Source: Bryobacterales bacterium | GTDB lineage: Bacteria; Acidobacteriota; Terriglobia; Bryobacterales; Bryobacteraceae | Assembly: GCA_016789905.1 (NCBI GenBank) | Contig: JAEUQC010000172.1 | Coordinates: 1 to 64,000 of the forward strand | Direction: 5' to 3' | Length of the DNA stretch: 64,000 bases | Part shown: piece by piece, positions 27,200 to 36,623 of the stretch | How the letters are laid out: the number at the start of each line of letters is the position of its first letter | Position numbering within the stretch: position 1 is the stretch's first letter | Position numbers and translations under genes: made by a program | The notes under the pieces: generated by a model | Told to the model about the DNA's origin: nothing | The model's input: only the letters and a program-made list of their open reading frames with translations | Databases searched by the model: none

Positions 27200-28033
27200 T
27201 TAGGCGCGGGTGGCGCGTTTCCGGAGCAGGGCGGCGCGGGACTGCTCGGCGGCGGCACGGACAAGGGCCGCCATTTTTGGATAGTCAGGTTCGATGTCGG
27301 GTTCGATGCCGTGCTCACGCAGCGCGGCGGTCATGATGGGACCTACGGACGCGATAACAACCTGGGACTGCAAGACCTCGTATAGTTTGTCCGCGAAGCC
27401 GAGGTTGGCCGCGATTTCCATAAGGTGGACGTACTGAACGGAGGTAGTGAAGATGAGCACATCGACATCGCCTCGGGAGAGCCGGCGGGCGGCCTCTTTG
27501 AGCGGGCCGATATCGTCAGGAAGCTCCCAACGATAGATGGCGATGGTGTTGACGGTGGCGCCGAGCGCTTCGAGGGCGGCGGTGAATTCGGGATTGGACC
27601 GGCCGTACTCCTGAATGGAGATGCGGCGTTCGGGGCGGCCGGCGACGATGGGAAGCATTTCCCGCCAGGTATTGGGTTCGGGGATACGCACCACCGGCTG
27701 GACGCCGAGTTCGTGCAGAATGGCGAGCGGTTTGGGTCCGCGAACGGCGATGGTAGTTTTGCGGAGAGCATCGGCTAGTTGGTCTGTTGTGTACTTGGTG
27801 AGGACGGCGTCACGCAGATAGGCGAGGCCAACGCCGGTGGTGAACAGGACGAGATCGAAGTCGCCAGCGATAAGGCGGGAAGCCCAGGCGAGAGCTTCGG
27901 CGTGAGAATCGATGGCACGTTCCTGCACCGAGGGAGCGACGAAAGGCTCTCCGTTCCAGCGGCGGATGAGGGCCTCCATCTCCTTGGCACGGCGGGACTC
28001 CAATGACAATACACGCAATCCTTCAAAAGACAT
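27200..28033 (-). CDS. hemD: Uroporphyrinogen-III synthase
   Basis: HemD closes and inverts ring D of hydroxymethylbilane to give uroporphyrinogen III. The 277-residue protein has the two-domain layout of the family: domain 1 with LRVLSLESRRAKEMEALIRRWNG and FDLVLFTTGVGLAYL, and domain 2 with ISIQEYGRSNPEF, IYRWELPDD, VDVLIFTTSVQYVHLME and a final VVIASVGPIMTAALREHGI. Sequence conservation in this family is low, but these blocks are characteristic. It sits 8 bases after nirD, and together with cobA at the head of the operon would feed siroheme synthesis for NirB. A dedicated operon copy ties cofactor supply to nitrite reductase expression. Confidence 0.85.
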   Translation of the reverse strand: MSFEGLRVLSLESRRAKEMEALIRRWNGEPFVAPSVQERAIDSHAEALAWASRLIAGDFDLVLFTTGVGLAYLRDAVLTKYTTDQLADALRKTTIAVRGPKPLAILHELGVQPVVRIPEPNTWREMLPIVAGRPERRISIQEYGRSNPEFTAALEALGATVNTIAIYRWELPDDIGPLKEAARRLSRGDVDVLIFTTSVQYVHLMEIAANLGFADKLYEVLQSQVVIASVGPIMTAALREHGIEPDIEPDYPKMAALVRAAAEQSRAALLRKRATRA

Positions 28034-28041
28034 CCAGTGTT

Positions 28042-28395
28042 CTAAGCAGCCTCGGCTTCCGATAGTCCTTTCCGCAGCAGGACAATACCATCCTCTATTT
28101 TCGCCGGAAACGAGCGGACACAGGGGCCTGCTGTAGCCGGTTTAATGATTTGACCCGAATCGAGACAGATGCGGCGCGTGTGCAGCGGACAGGTGACGGT
28201 GACGCGGCCGCCGACGTTAGAGACGATGCCATCGACGATGGGACCGTGCTGGTGGGGGCACCTGTTTTCCACGGCGATGACGCGGGAGCCGAGGTTGAAG
28301 AGGGCGATATCGTGTCCCTGCCAAAGGAGGGACCTGCCCTCGTTGAGGGGCAGGTTTCCGATGGCGGTGATGGGGACCCACTGCGAGCTAGACAT
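28042..28395 (-). CDS. nirD: Nitrite reductase small subunit (Rieske-type)
   Basis: A 117-residue Rieske-fold protein with C-P-H in ENRCPHQHGPIVDG and C-P-L-H in VTCPLHTRRICLDSG, the four ligands expected of a [2Fe-2S] Rieske site. Many bacterial NirD proteins lack these ligands, so this one probably carries the cluster. Start ATG 28395 is preferred because GGAGG lies nine bases upstream and the start overlaps the end of nirB by 8 bases; the frame opens 51 bases further upstream without such a site. It pairs with NirB for cytoplasmic NAD(P)H-dependent reduction of nitrite to ammonium. Confidence 0.9.
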   Translation of the reverse strand: MSSSQWVPITAIGNLPLNEGRSLLWQGHDIALFNLGSRVIAVENRCPHQHGPIVDGIVSNVGGRVTVTCPLHTRRICLDSGQIIKPATAGPCVRSFPAKIEDGIVLLRKGLSEAEAA

Positions 28396-30826
28396 GTGCT
28401 TTTTCCTCCGTTTCAATTTGGACAAGGCCGTTGGGGGCGACTTCAATCGGTTCGAACTGGAAGGGACGGGGATTGTGCCGCTCCAGCCAGGCGTCGGAGG
28501 CGCGGTCCTTCGAACGCTTCAGGCGGTCGAGGAGGCCCTGCTTAGCGGCGTCGGTGGCGTAGACGGTTTCGCGGCGCACCTTTTCCATGCCCAGGCGTTC
28601 GACAAAATCATAGGTTCGTTCGAGATAGACGCCATGCTCGCGGTAATACTGGAAGAAGAGCGAAGCCGCTTCCAGCGCTTCCTCGGTGGTTTCGACGGTG
28701 ATAAGGAGATCCGCTTTGCGAACGCCTTTGCCGGCAGCGCCGCCGACGACGATCTGCCAGTTTCCCTCCTGGCCAATCAAGCCGATATCCTTGACGGTGG
28801 CCTCCGCGCAGTTGCGGGGGCAGCCGACGACGGCGAGCTTGGTTTTGTGCGGGGTGAAGAGGTCTTCCAAGCGCCGCTCCAATTCGACGCCGGTGGAGAT
28901 GGCGTCCTGCGTGCCGAAGCGGCAGAACGTGGAGCCGACGCAGGTTTTGACCATACGGACGCCCTTCGTATAGCCCTGGCCCGAGCGCATGCCGAGGTCT
29001 TCCCAGATTTTTGGAAGGTCCTGTTTCTTGACGCCCAGCAGGTCAATGCGTTGGCTGCCGGTAACCTTCACCAGGGGAACATTGTATTTTTCGGCAACGT
29101 CGGCGATCTTGCGAAGTTCGGCGGGGGAGGTAATTCCTCCGCGCATGCGGGGAATGACGGAGAATGTACCGTCCTTCTGGATGTTGGCGTGGACGCGATC
29201 GTTGATGAAGCGGGCGGAGCGATCTTCGTTGTGACCGCCCTGCCAGACGACATCGACGAGGTAACTCAGCGCGGGTTTGCAGACCTCGCAGCCGAGGCCG
29301 TTGCCATAAATATCGAGGACTTCCTGGACGCCCTTCAACTTCTGCGAACGGATGATCTCGCGAAGCTGATCCTGCGTGAAGGGAACACATTCACAAAGGA
29401 CCTTTGCTTTCTCTTCGGCGTAGTCGGGCGCGACAGCTTTCAGCAGCGACTGGCAGAGCCCGGCGCAACTGCCGCAGCCAGTGGCGGCGCGGGTCTTGTC
29501 CTTGAGTTGGGCCAGGGTGCAGACGCCGTGCGCGTGGACTGCTTCAATGATGGCGCCTTTAGAGACACCATTGCAGCCACAGACGGTATGGCTATCGGGG
29601 AGGGAAGCGGCGTCCTCTCCGGGACCGGCGGCAGCGGCGGGACTGAGCAATTGGCGGCGCTGCGCCGCCAGGTCCGTTCCGTTGCGCAGCCAGTCCATGA
29701 AACGGTGATCGTCGGAGGCGTCGCCGACCAGGATGACGCCTTCGAGTTTGTTGTCCTTGAGGATGAGCTTTTTGTAGATGCCGAGAGCGGGGTCCTCCAA
29801 ACGGACGCACTCGACGCCTTCGCGTTGCTCGTCGAAATCGCCGGCGCTGAAGACATCGGCACCCATGATCTTCAGCTTGGTGGCGGGGGTATAGCCGGTG
29901 AAAACGGGGCCGCGGTTGCCGGTGATGGTGGCGGCGAGCACTTTGCCCTGTTCCCAAAGCGGGGCGACGAGGCCAAAGAGCTGGCCATTGAACTCGGTGC
30001 ATTCGCCAACAGCGAAAACATCGGGGTGGGACGTTTCCAGGTATTCATTGACGACAATGCCTTTATTGACTTGGAGCCCGGCGAGTTTGGCGAGAGCAGC
30101 ATTGGGCTTGATGCCGGCGGCAACGACGATGAGATTTGCGTCGACTTCGGCGCCGTTGGCGAGGCGCAGCCCTTCGACGTGCCCATTGCCGGTGATGGCC
30201 GTGGTGGAGGCATTGCAGAGGACTTGAATGCCGAGCGATTCGAGTTTGCGTTTCAGGAACTGGCCGCCGGTAAAATCGAGCTGGCGGTCCATGAGATGCG
30301 TACCGAGGTGGAGAACAGTGACACTGCAACCCTGCAATTGGAGGCCGCGGGCGGCTTCGAGGCCGAGCAATCCGCCGCCAATGACGACGGCCTTCACACC
30401 TGGGCCGGAGAGCGCCAACAGGTGCTTGGCGTCGTCGAGCGTGCGGAAGACGAAGACGCCCTGTTTATCGATTCCTTCGATGGGCGGCAGGAAGGGACTG
30501 GAGCCGGTGGCGATGAGCAGTTTATCGAACGCGGTGGTGCAGCCGTGGACGGAGTGAATGGTTTTCGCGGCGACGTCGATTTTGTCGATGCGCAGGCCCA
30601 GTTTCGCCTGAATTCCGTTGGCGCGGTACCACTCGATATCGTTGAGAACGATGTCGTCCATCTCTTTTTCGCCCGCGAGCACGGAGGAGAGTAGGATGCG
30701 GTTGTAGTTGACATGAGTTTCGTCACCGAAGATGGTGATGTCGAAATTGTGGTTGTGCTTCAGGATCTGCTCGACGGTGAAAACGCCGGCCATACCGTTG
30801 CCGATGACGGCGAGACGCTGTTTCAC
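28388..30826 (-). CDS. nirB: NAD(P)H-nitrite reductase large subunit
   Basis: At 812 residues this is close to the usual NirB length. An FAD/NAD(P)H-binding half (about 1-390) shows LAVIGNGMAG and AVVIGGGLLGLEAARGLQ. A BFD-like [2Fe-2S] segment (about 415-470) shows CGCNGVSKGAIIEAV and ATGCGSCAGLC. The siroheme/[4Fe-4S] half (about 530-780) has the cluster cysteines in CVGSTFCRFG (C-x5-C) and CPRNCAE (C-x3-C). It carries out the six-electron reduction of nitrite to ammonium. The ATG overlaps the upstream ABC ATPase stop (ATGA) and the end overlaps nirD, so stoichiometric coupled translation is expected. Confidence 0.95.
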   Translation of the reverse strand: MKQRLAVIGNGMAGVFTVEQILKHNHNFDITIFGDETHVNYNRILLSSVLAGEKEMDDIVLNDIEWYRANGIQAKLGLRIDKIDVAAKTIHSVHGCTTAFDKLLIATGSSPFLPPIEGIDKQGVFVFRTLDDAKHLLALSGPGVKAVVIGGGLLGLEAARGLQLQGCSVTVLHLGTHLMDRQLDFTGGQFLKRKLESLGIQVLCNASTTAITGNGHVEGLRLANGAEVDANLIVVAAGIKPNAALAKLAGLQVNKGIVVNEYLETSHPDVFAVGECTEFNGQLFGLVAPLWEQGKVLAATITGNRGPVFTGYTPATKLKIMGADVFSAGDFDEQREGVECVRLEDPALGIYKKLILKDNKLEGVILVGDASDDHRFMDWLRNGTDLAAQRRQLLSPAAAAGPGEDAASLPDSHTVCGCNGVSKGAIIEAVHAHGVCTLAQLKDKTRAATGCGSCAGLCQSLLKAVAPDYAEEKAKVLCECVPFTQDQLREIIRSQKLKGVQEVLDIYGNGLGCEVCKPALSYLVDVVWQGGHNEDRSARFINDRVHANIQKDGTFSVIPRMRGGITSPAELRKIADVAEKYNVPLVKVTGSQRIDLLGVKKQDLPKIWEDLGMRSGQGYTKGVRMVKTCVGSTFCRFGTQDAISTGVELERRLEDLFTPHKTKLAVVGCPRNCAEATVKDIGLIGQEGNWQIVVGGAAGKGVRKADLLITVETTEEALEAASLFFQYYREHGVYLERTYDFVERLGMEKVRRETVYATDAAKQGLLDRLKRSKDRASDAWLERHNPRPFQFEPIEVAPNGLVQIETEEKAHV

Positions 30827-31620
30827 GCGGCCTCCTGTTCGGTGGCGAACTGTTTGGAGTGTGATTCCAGGAACGCGATGATGCGATCGCGAAGGCGCTG
30901 GTATTCGGGGTGGGAAGTGGCCTGGTGGCGATGGCGCGGACGGGGAAGAGTGACGCGAAGGTCCAGACCGATGGTGGCCTCCGGACCGTCGGTCATGAGG
31001 ATGATTCGGTCACACAGATAGAGAGCCTCGTCGATATCGTGGGTGACCATGATGACCGTCTTTCGATCCTTCTCCCATAGGTCGAGGACGAGATCCTGGA
31101 GTTCGAAGCGGGTGAGGGAATCGAGCATGCCGAAGGGTTCATCGAGGAGGAGGAAGCGGGGCTCCTGCGCAAGAGCACGGGCGATGGCGACGCGCTGCTG
31201 CGTGCCCTGCGAGAGGGCGGCGGGAAGTTCGCCGGCATATTCGGCGACGCCGACGAGGGAGAGATATTTGGCGGCGAGTTCTTTCTGGGCAGCGGCAGTG
31301 AGTTTGGGATGGGCCTGGCAGGCGGAGAGGAGGACGTTGTGAAAAGCGGTGAGCCAGGGCAGGAGGCACGGCGACTGGAAGCAGAAGGCGCGTTCCAGGC
31401 CTGGTTCGGTGACCTCCACGCCATCGAGGACGATGCCGCCGAGAGTGGCGGTCTGCAGCCCGGCGACGATGGAGAGAACCGTGGACTTGCCGCAGCCGGA
31501 GTGGCCGAGCAAAGCGACGAACTCGCCGGGCGCGATACGGATGTTGAAGTTTTTGACGACGGTGACCGGGCCAAACGATTTGGAAAGTGAGGAAATTTCG
31601 AGCGGACGATCGGTGTTCAT
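30823..31620 (-). CDS. nrtD: Nitrate ABC transporter ATPase, second copy, altered signature motif
   Basis: A 265-residue ABC ATPase with Walker A GHSGCGKST, Walker B FLLLDEPFGMLD and switch histidine MVTHDIDEA. The signature motif reads LSQGTQQRV instead of LSGG(Q/M)xQRV. The asymmetry with the neighbouring ATPase, which has a canonical LSGGM, suggests a heterodimeric motor with one weakened site, as in several ABC importers with two ATPases. ATG 31620 is chosen because AAGGAGG lies four bases upstream and it overlaps the preceding stop (ATGA). The assignment as nrtD follows gene order in the nrtABCD arrangement; it lacks any extra domain. Confidence 0.85.
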   Translation of the reverse strand: MNTDRPLEISSLSKSFGPVTVVKNFNIRIAPGEFVALLGHSGCGKSTVLSIVAGLQTATLGGIVLDGVEVTEPGLERAFCFQSPCLLPWLTAFHNVLLSACQAHPKLTAAAQKELAAKYLSLVGVAEYAGELPAALSQGTQQRVAIARALAQEPRFLLLDEPFGMLDSLTRFELQDLVLDLWEKDRKTVIMVTHDIDEALYLCDRIILMTDGPEATIGLDLRVTLPRPRHRHQATSHPEYQRLRDRIIAFLESHSKQFATEQEAA

Positions 31621-32414
31621 GCAACCTCCTTTACGCACTCCGGGGCGGTGACGGCGCCGGTGGAGAGGAACTCCGCCAGACGGTGGCGGAGCGAGACGGC
31701 GTCCTTGCTGCGCATGAGCAGGCCAGCGGAGCGGGGGCGATCGAGATCGACTGAAAAGCCAGGGCTGAGCGTGGCGCCAGGGCCGCGGCCGAGGGCGTGA
31801 ATGCGATCAGAGAGGAGGATGGCCTCTTCGACGCTGTTGGTGATCATGAGGGCGGTGACGGGGCGGCCGGCGGCGCGGCAGAGTTGCGCGAGTTCCTGTT
31901 GGAGTGTGGCGCGGGTGAGGGCGTCGAGCGCGCCGAAGGGTTCGTCCAGGAAGAGGATGCGCGGTTCGGCGGCGAAGGCGCGAGCGATGGAGACGCGCTG
32001 GCGCATGCCGCCGGAGAGTTGGGCTGGAGTCTTCAACGCCGCGCGGCCCAGACCGACAAGATCGAGGTACTTCATGGCCTGGGCGGTGTGCTGTTTGGGT
32101 GTCCATTGCGGGAAGGCCGGCTCGACGGCGAGGCGCACGTTTTCAAGGGCGGAGAGCCAGGGAAGGAGCGAGTAGTTCTGGAAGACCATACCGGCCTCGG
32201 GGATGAAGCCGGTGACTGGCTGGCCGCCGACAGTGACGGCGCCTTCGCTGGGGCTCATCAGCCCGCTGGCGATTTTGACCAGCGTGGTCTTGCCGCTGGC
32301 GGAGGCGCCGACGATGGAGACGAACTCCCCTTCGGCGAGCGAGAGTTCGATGTTATGCAGAATGCTCCGCGGTCCGTAGGATTTGGCGATGTTCGTTAGG
32401 GTGAGGAATGACAT
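31617..32414 (-). CDS. nrtC: Nitrate ABC transporter ATPase, canonical copy
   Basis: A 265-residue ABC ATPase of the nitrate/sulfonate/taurine group with Walker A GASASGKTT, Q-loop VFQNYSLLPWLSA, signature LSGGMRQRVSIARAF and Walker B ILFLDEPFGALD. The expected histidine of the switch is replaced by N in MITNSVEEA, so each ATPase of the pair carries a different deviation and the two may complement each other. Cyanobacterial NrtC has a fused substrate-binding domain that is absent here; the nrtC label follows gene order only. It lies 12 bases after the permease and is coupled to the next ATPase through ATGA. Confidence 0.85.
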   Translation of the reverse strand: MSFLTLTNIAKSYGPRSILHNIELSLAEGEFVSIVGASASGKTTLVKIASGLMSPSEGAVTVGGQPVTGFIPEAGMVFQNYSLLPWLSALENVRLAVEPAFPQWTPKQHTAQAMKYLDLVGLGRAALKTPAQLSGGMRQRVSIARAFAAEPRILFLDEPFGALDALTRATLQQELAQLCRAAGRPVTALMITNSVEEAILLSDRIHALGRGPGATLSPGFSVDLDRPRSAGLLMRSKDAVSLRHRLAEFLSTGAVTAPECVKEVA

Positions 32415-32426
32415 GCGAAGTTCCTT

Positions 32427-33194
32427 CTAGGCGGCGCGCAGCCGGGTTTCGGCGAAGCCCATCACTCGGTCGAGGATGAAGCCGACGAGCCCGATGGTGA
32501 GGATGCAGAGCAGGATGTGCGAATAGATGAGGCTGTTGTATTCCTGCCAGAGGAAGCCGCCGACGCCGGGCGTGCCGGTGAGCATTTCGGCCGCGACAAT
32601 GACGAGCCAGGCGATGCCGAGGCTGAGCCGGTAGCCGGAAAACATGTAGGGCAGCGTGGCCGGCAACATGATTTTGGTGAACTTGCGCCAGGGGGAGAGG
32701 CGGAGGACCTTGGCGACGTTGTGATAATCCTGCGGGATTGCGCGGACGCCCTGCATGGTATTGACGACGGTTGGCCACATGCTGCAAAGGGCGATGGTGA
32801 AAAGGGCCGCCGGTTCCGATTGGCGGAAGAGGATCAACCCGAGGGGGAGCCATGCGAGGGGAGAGATGGGCCGCAGGATTTGAATGGTGGGATCAAACAT
32901 ACGGAAGAAGAGCGGCGAACTGCCGAGGAGAAATCCCAGGGGCGTGCCGATGAGCAAGGCGAGGGCGAAGCCCTTGGCGACGCGGAGAAGGCTATAGGCG
33001 GTCATGAGGCCAATGCCCTGATCCATTTCGCCGCGCTTGGCCCACGGCTCCAGGATGTAGAGGCGGCTTTCTTCCCAGGTTTTCCAGGGGGAGGGAAGGT
33101 CGGGCGCGAGATTGGCGCTGATGGCCGACCAGAGACCGGCGACGAGAAAGATGCCGACAAAGGAAAGCAGGATGCTGGAGATGTTTTTTTTCAT
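32427..33194 (-). CDS. nrtB: Nitrate ABC transporter permease
   Basis: A 255-residue inner membrane permease with about six spans: ILLSFVGIFLVAGLWSAIS, FALALLIGTPLGFLLGSS, AALFTIALCSMWPTVVNT and ILLCILTIGLVGFIL are the clearest. The cytoplasmic EAA-like coupling loop is around NVAKVLRLSPWRKFTKIMLPATLPYM, with the conserved glycine shifted to serine. The sequence falls in the NrtB/SsuC/TauC group. A single permease gene implies a homodimer paired with the two ATPases downstream. It lies 9 bases after the nitrate-binding protein gene. Confidence 0.9.
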   Translation of the reverse strand: MKKNISSILLSFVGIFLVAGLWSAISANLAPDLPSPWKTWEESRLYILEPWAKRGEMDQGIGLMTAYSLLRVAKGFALALLIGTPLGFLLGSSPLFFRMFDPTIQILRPISPLAWLPLGLILFRQSEPAALFTIALCSMWPTVVNTMQGVRAIPQDYHNVAKVLRLSPWRKFTKIMLPATLPYMFSGYRLSLGIAWLVIVAAEMLTGTPGVGGFLWQEYNSLIYSHILLCILTIGLVGFILDRVMGFAETRLRAA

Positions 33195-33203
33195 GATGGG
33201 CTC

Positions 33204-34421
33204 CTAGGCGACGCTGTGGATGGGGAAACTGCGGGCGTAGAGTTCGGGGCTCTTGTTGGGATCGAAAACGCCGTCGGCGAGTTTGGCGGCCTGCATGTCG
33301 ACGGCGGCGGATTTGACGCCGAGTTCCTTCATCGCCTCGAGATAGAGGGACGGCTGCATGACTTGATCGACGGTTTGTTTGTAGTTGATGTCGCCTTTCA
33401 CCATGCCCCAGCGGCGGAACTGGCTAAGCCACCAATAGCCGTAGGTTTTGGCGGGGAAATTAGTATTGCGATTGGAGAAGATCATGTAGTTGGGGTCCTG
33501 CTCCTGGCGGCCATCGCCGTAGATGTACTTGCCCATCAGGCGATCGGCGATGATCTCTTTCGGACAGTTGATGTAGGAGGCCTGGCTGATGGCGGCGGCG
33601 ACGCCGGGGCGGTTGGCCATGTTGTCGATGTGGACGCTGGCCAGGTGGAGGGCCTTTAGAACAGCTTTGACGGTTTTCGGATTTTTGCGGGCGAACTCTT
33701 CAGTGAATGCGCAGACCTTTTCTGGATGATCGGCCCACATTTTCTGAGTCGTGGTGACGGTGAAGCCCGTGCCATCGGCGATGGCGCGTCCGTTCCAGGG
33801 TTCGCCGACGCAGAAGCCATCCATTTTGCCGATCTTCATATTGGCGACCATCTGAGGCGGCGGAATGGTGATGAGGGTAACGTCCTTATCCGGATGAATG
33901 CCGCCGGAGGCCAGCCAGTAGCGCAGCCACATGGCGTGCGTGCCGGGCGGGAATGTCATGGCGAAGGTTAGGGGCGCGCCGGCGGCCTTGGCCTTGTCGA
34001 CGTGTGGTTTCAGGTCCCTGGCGGTTTTGACGCCTTTGTACTTGCTGGCGAGCGTGATGGCCTGGCCGTTGCGGTTAATGAGCCACGGGATGACCATGGG
34101 CCGCTTGGGCGAGCCGAGGAGCCCGAGCGTGGAGGCGAAGGGCATGCCGAGCAGCATGTGGGTGGCGTGGTTTTCGCCGAGTGTCAGTTTGTCGCGGATG
34201 ACAGCCCAGCTTGCTTCCTTCGAGATGACCGAGTTGACGCCGAACTTTTTGAAAAGCCCGAGTTCATGCGCCATGACGATGGAGGCGCAATCGGTAAGCG
34301 CAATGATGCCGAACTTGACGTTGGGCGATTCCGGGGCGTCACTGGCGTAGACGTTGCCGATGTAGCCGGCGGGAAGGCCGGCGAGCAGGCGGGAGAGAAC
34401 GGTTCTGCGAGGGATGGACAT
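33204..34421 (-). CDS. nrtA: Nitrate-binding periplasmic protein
   Basis: A 405-residue ABC substrate-binding protein of the NrtA/CmpA family. The leader MSIPRRTVLSRLLAGLPAG has a twin-arginine motif rather than the lipobox seen in cyanobacterial NrtA, so a soluble Tat-exported protein is likely. Family blocks include VKFGIIALTDCASIVMAHELG, IPWLINRNGQAITLASKYKG, the MTFPPGTHAMWLRYWLASGG block and KIGKMDGFCVGEPWNGRAI. These segments form the nitrate pocket in the known family, although specificity between nitrate and bicarbonate cannot be decided by eye; the operon indicates nitrate. Confidence 0.9.
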   Translation of the reverse strand: MSIPRRTVLSRLLAGLPAGYIGNVYASDAPESPNVKFGIIALTDCASIVMAHELGLFKKFGVNSVISKEASWAVIRDKLTLGENHATHMLLGMPFASTLGLLGSPKRPMVIPWLINRNGQAITLASKYKGVKTARDLKPHVDKAKAAGAPLTFAMTFPPGTHAMWLRYWLASGGIHPDKDVTLITIPPPQMVANMKIGKMDGFCVGEPWNGRAIADGTGFTVTTTQKMWADHPEKVCAFTEEFARKNPKTVKAVLKALHLASVHIDNMANRPGVAAAISQASYINCPKEIIADRLMGKYIYGDGRQEQDPNYMIFSNRNTNFPAKTYGYWWLSQFRRWGMVKGDINYKQTVDQVMQPSLYLEAMKELGVKSAAVDMQAAKLADGVFDPNKSPELYARSFPIHSVA

Positions 34422-34436
34422 GGTAGTCGGAGTCTC

Positions 34437-36623
34437 CTAGAAATGAGGATTCGAGGACCGTTCAACACGGACGGCACACTGTTTGTAGTTGGGTTCGCGC
34501 GAGATGGGGTCGAAGGCGTCCTGGGTGACCTCATTCACGTTGGTTTCGACGAAGTGGAAGGGCATGAACAACTGGCCCGGAGCGATGATTTCGGTAAGGC
34601 GGAGTTCGATGTTGTGGACCTGACCGCGGCGGCTGACGAGGCTGACGCTGTCGTGGTTTTTGAAGCCGAGGCGGCGGGCGTCGCCGGGATTCATTTCCAG
34701 CCAGGCGTTGGGGGACATACGTTCCAGCAGGGCGACTTGGGCGGTCTTGGTGCGGGTGTGCCAATGTTCCACGGTGCGGCCGGTGTTGAGGACGAAAGGG
34801 AAGCCTTTGCCGGGTTGATCGGGGAAGGGCTGCCAGGACACTGGGATGAGAGCGGCCTTGCCGTCTTCGGCGGGGAAGGCACCATCGGCGTAGAGCCGCG
34901 AGGGCTCGGCGGGGCTGGTTCCTTCGGGAAAGGGCCACTGCAGGCCGCCGTGGATTTCCATGGCTTTGTAAGTCATGCCGGAGTAATCGCAAAGGCGGCC
35001 GCGTGTGACCAATTTGATTTCTTCGAAGGCGTCGGCGGGAGTGCTCCAGCCGGGAAAGAGTTCTTCGCGGCAGCCAAGCTTTTCGGCGACCGCGAGGAAG
35101 ATGTCAAAGTCCGGCCTTGCTTCCGCGGGCGGACGGACGGCGATGTTCACTTTGCCGACGCGGCGTTCGGAGTTGGTGTAGACCCCTTCTTTTTCGCCCC
35201 AGACGGCGGCGGGCAAAACGAGATGAGCGAGTTCGGAGGTGGGGTTGGGGTGGTAGCCGTCCTGCACCACGAGAAAATCCAGGTTGGCGAAGGCGGCGCG
35301 CAGTTGGGACTGGTTCGGATAGCTGACGACGGGATTGGTGGCGATGACCCAAAGCGACTTGATTTCACCGTTGACGGCGGCATTGATGATGTCGGGATAG
35401 GCGCGGCCGCGCTGTGCGGGAAGGCGGTTGACGTCGACGTTCCAGAGCGCCGCGAGTTCGGCGCGGTCCGCTTCGGATTCGAACTTGCGATAGCCGGGTG
35501 CGCTGGAGGTGTAGCTGATTTCGCGGCTGCCCATGGCGTTGCACTGGCCGGTGATGGAGAACGGGGCGGCGCCGGGCCGGCCGATGTGGCCGGTGAGGAG
35601 CGCGAGGTTATTGATGGCGTTGACGGTTTCGGCGCCCTGGGTGGAATGGTTGACACCCATGGTCCAGGCGATGAAGGAGGCTTTCGCTTTGGCGTATCGA
35701 TGGGCGAGATCGACGATCTGCTGGGGTTTCAGGCCAGCGATAGCAGCGGCGAATTCGGGAGTATATTTTTCGAGGTGCGGCTGGAGCGCCTGAATACCGC
35801 GGGTGTGGGCGGCGATGTAGGCGTGGTTGGCTAGGCCGTCGCGAAGGATAACGTGCGCCATGGCGTTGAGCAGCGCGATATCGCCCCTGGGCCGGATGGG
35901 GAGATGGAGATCGGCGAGCATGGCGGTCTTGGAGACGCGCGGGTCGACGACGGCCAGATACTTGTGGGAGTTGAGGCCGAGGTGCTGCACCAGGATGGGG
36001 TGATTGTCGGCGATGTTGGCGCCGATGAGGAGGACGAAGTCGGCTGTACGAAGGTCTTCGTAGTTTCCTGGAGGGCCATCGCTGCCGAAGGTGAGCTTGT
36101 AACCGGAAACGGCCGAGGCCATGCAAAGCGTGGTGTTGCCGTCGTAGTTGGGAGTGCCGAAGCCAAGCTGGATGAGCTTGCCGAGGGTGTAGAACTCTTC
36201 GGTGAGAAGCTGGCCGGTGCTGATGACGCCGAGCGATTCCTGTCCGTGTTTGGCCTGGGACCGCTGGAAGTTTTCGACGAGGGCGTGGAGGGCTTCCGTC
36301 CAGGAGACGCGGACGAGATTGCCGTTTTTCCGCAGGAGCGGATACTGAGCGCGGTTCGGCGCGGAAAGGGTGTGGTGTTCGGACAGGCCCTTCGGGCAGA
36401 GCTTGCCGAAGCTGACCGGATGTCCTTCCCAGCCGCGGACGGCGACGGCCTTGTTGTCGCGCACGCCGACTTCCATACCGCAGCCGACGCTGCAGTAGCC
36501 ACATGTTGTTTTGACCCATTTTTCAGAGGCGCGCGCGGCGGAGGTGTGGCCGAGAACGGGATCGTCGGTGTAGGCATATTGCTCGGAAAGATTGTCGAGC
36601 CCGAGCAGGCGGAACGGGTTCAT
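34437..36623 (-). CDS. nasA: Assimilatory nitrate reductase, molybdopterin catalytic subunit
   Basis: A 728-residue Mo-bisMGD oxidoreductase reducing nitrate to nitrite. The N-terminal [4Fe-4S] ligands are C41, C44, C48 and C76 (CGYCSVGC then KLCPKG). The Mo-ligand cysteine lies in NTTLCMASAV, and the molybdopterin-binding C-terminal domain has FVLNTGRTVEHWHTRTK. There is no C-terminal BFD-type [2Fe-2S] domain, unlike many NasA proteins, so electrons must come from a partner; the fused DmsBC-type gene directly upstream is the candidate. Start ATG 36623 overlaps that gene's stop (ATGA); the frame runs 460 bases further upstream but only antisense-like sequence is read there. No twin-arginine signal is visible, pointing to the cytoplasm. 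Confidence 0.92.
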   Translation of the reverse strand: MNPFRLLGLDNLSEQYAYTDDPVLGHTSAARASEKWVKTTCGYCSVGCGMEVGVRDNKAVAVRGWEGHPVSFGKLCPKGLSEHHTLSAPNRAQYPLLRKNGNLVRVSWTEALHALVENFQRSQAKHGQESLGVISTGQLLTEEFYTLGKLIQLGFGTPNYDGNTTLCMASAVSGYKLTFGSDGPPGNYEDLRTADFVLLIGANIADNHPILVQHLGLNSHKYLAVVDPRVSKTAMLADLHLPIRPRGDIALLNAMAHVILRDGLANHAYIAAHTRGIQALQPHLEKYTPEFAAAIAGLKPQQIVDLAHRYAKAKASFIAWTMGVNHSTQGAETVNAINNLALLTGHIGRPGAAPFSITGQCNAMGSREISYTSSAPGYRKFESEADRAELAALWNVDVNRLPAQRGRAYPDIINAAVNGEIKSLWVIATNPVVSYPNQSQLRAAFANLDFLVVQDGYHPNPTSELAHLVLPAAVWGEKEGVYTNSERRVGKVNIAVRPPAEARPDFDIFLAVAEKLGCREELFPGWSTPADAFEEIKLVTRGRLCDYSGMTYKAMEIHGGLQWPFPEGTSPAEPSRLYADGAFPAEDGKAALIPVSWQPFPDQPGKGFPFVLNTGRTVEHWHTRTKTAQVALLERMSPNAWLEMNPGDARRLGFKNHDSVSLVSRRGQVHNIELRLTEIIAPGQLFMPFHFVETNVNEVTQDAFDPISREPNYKQCAVRVERSSNPHF

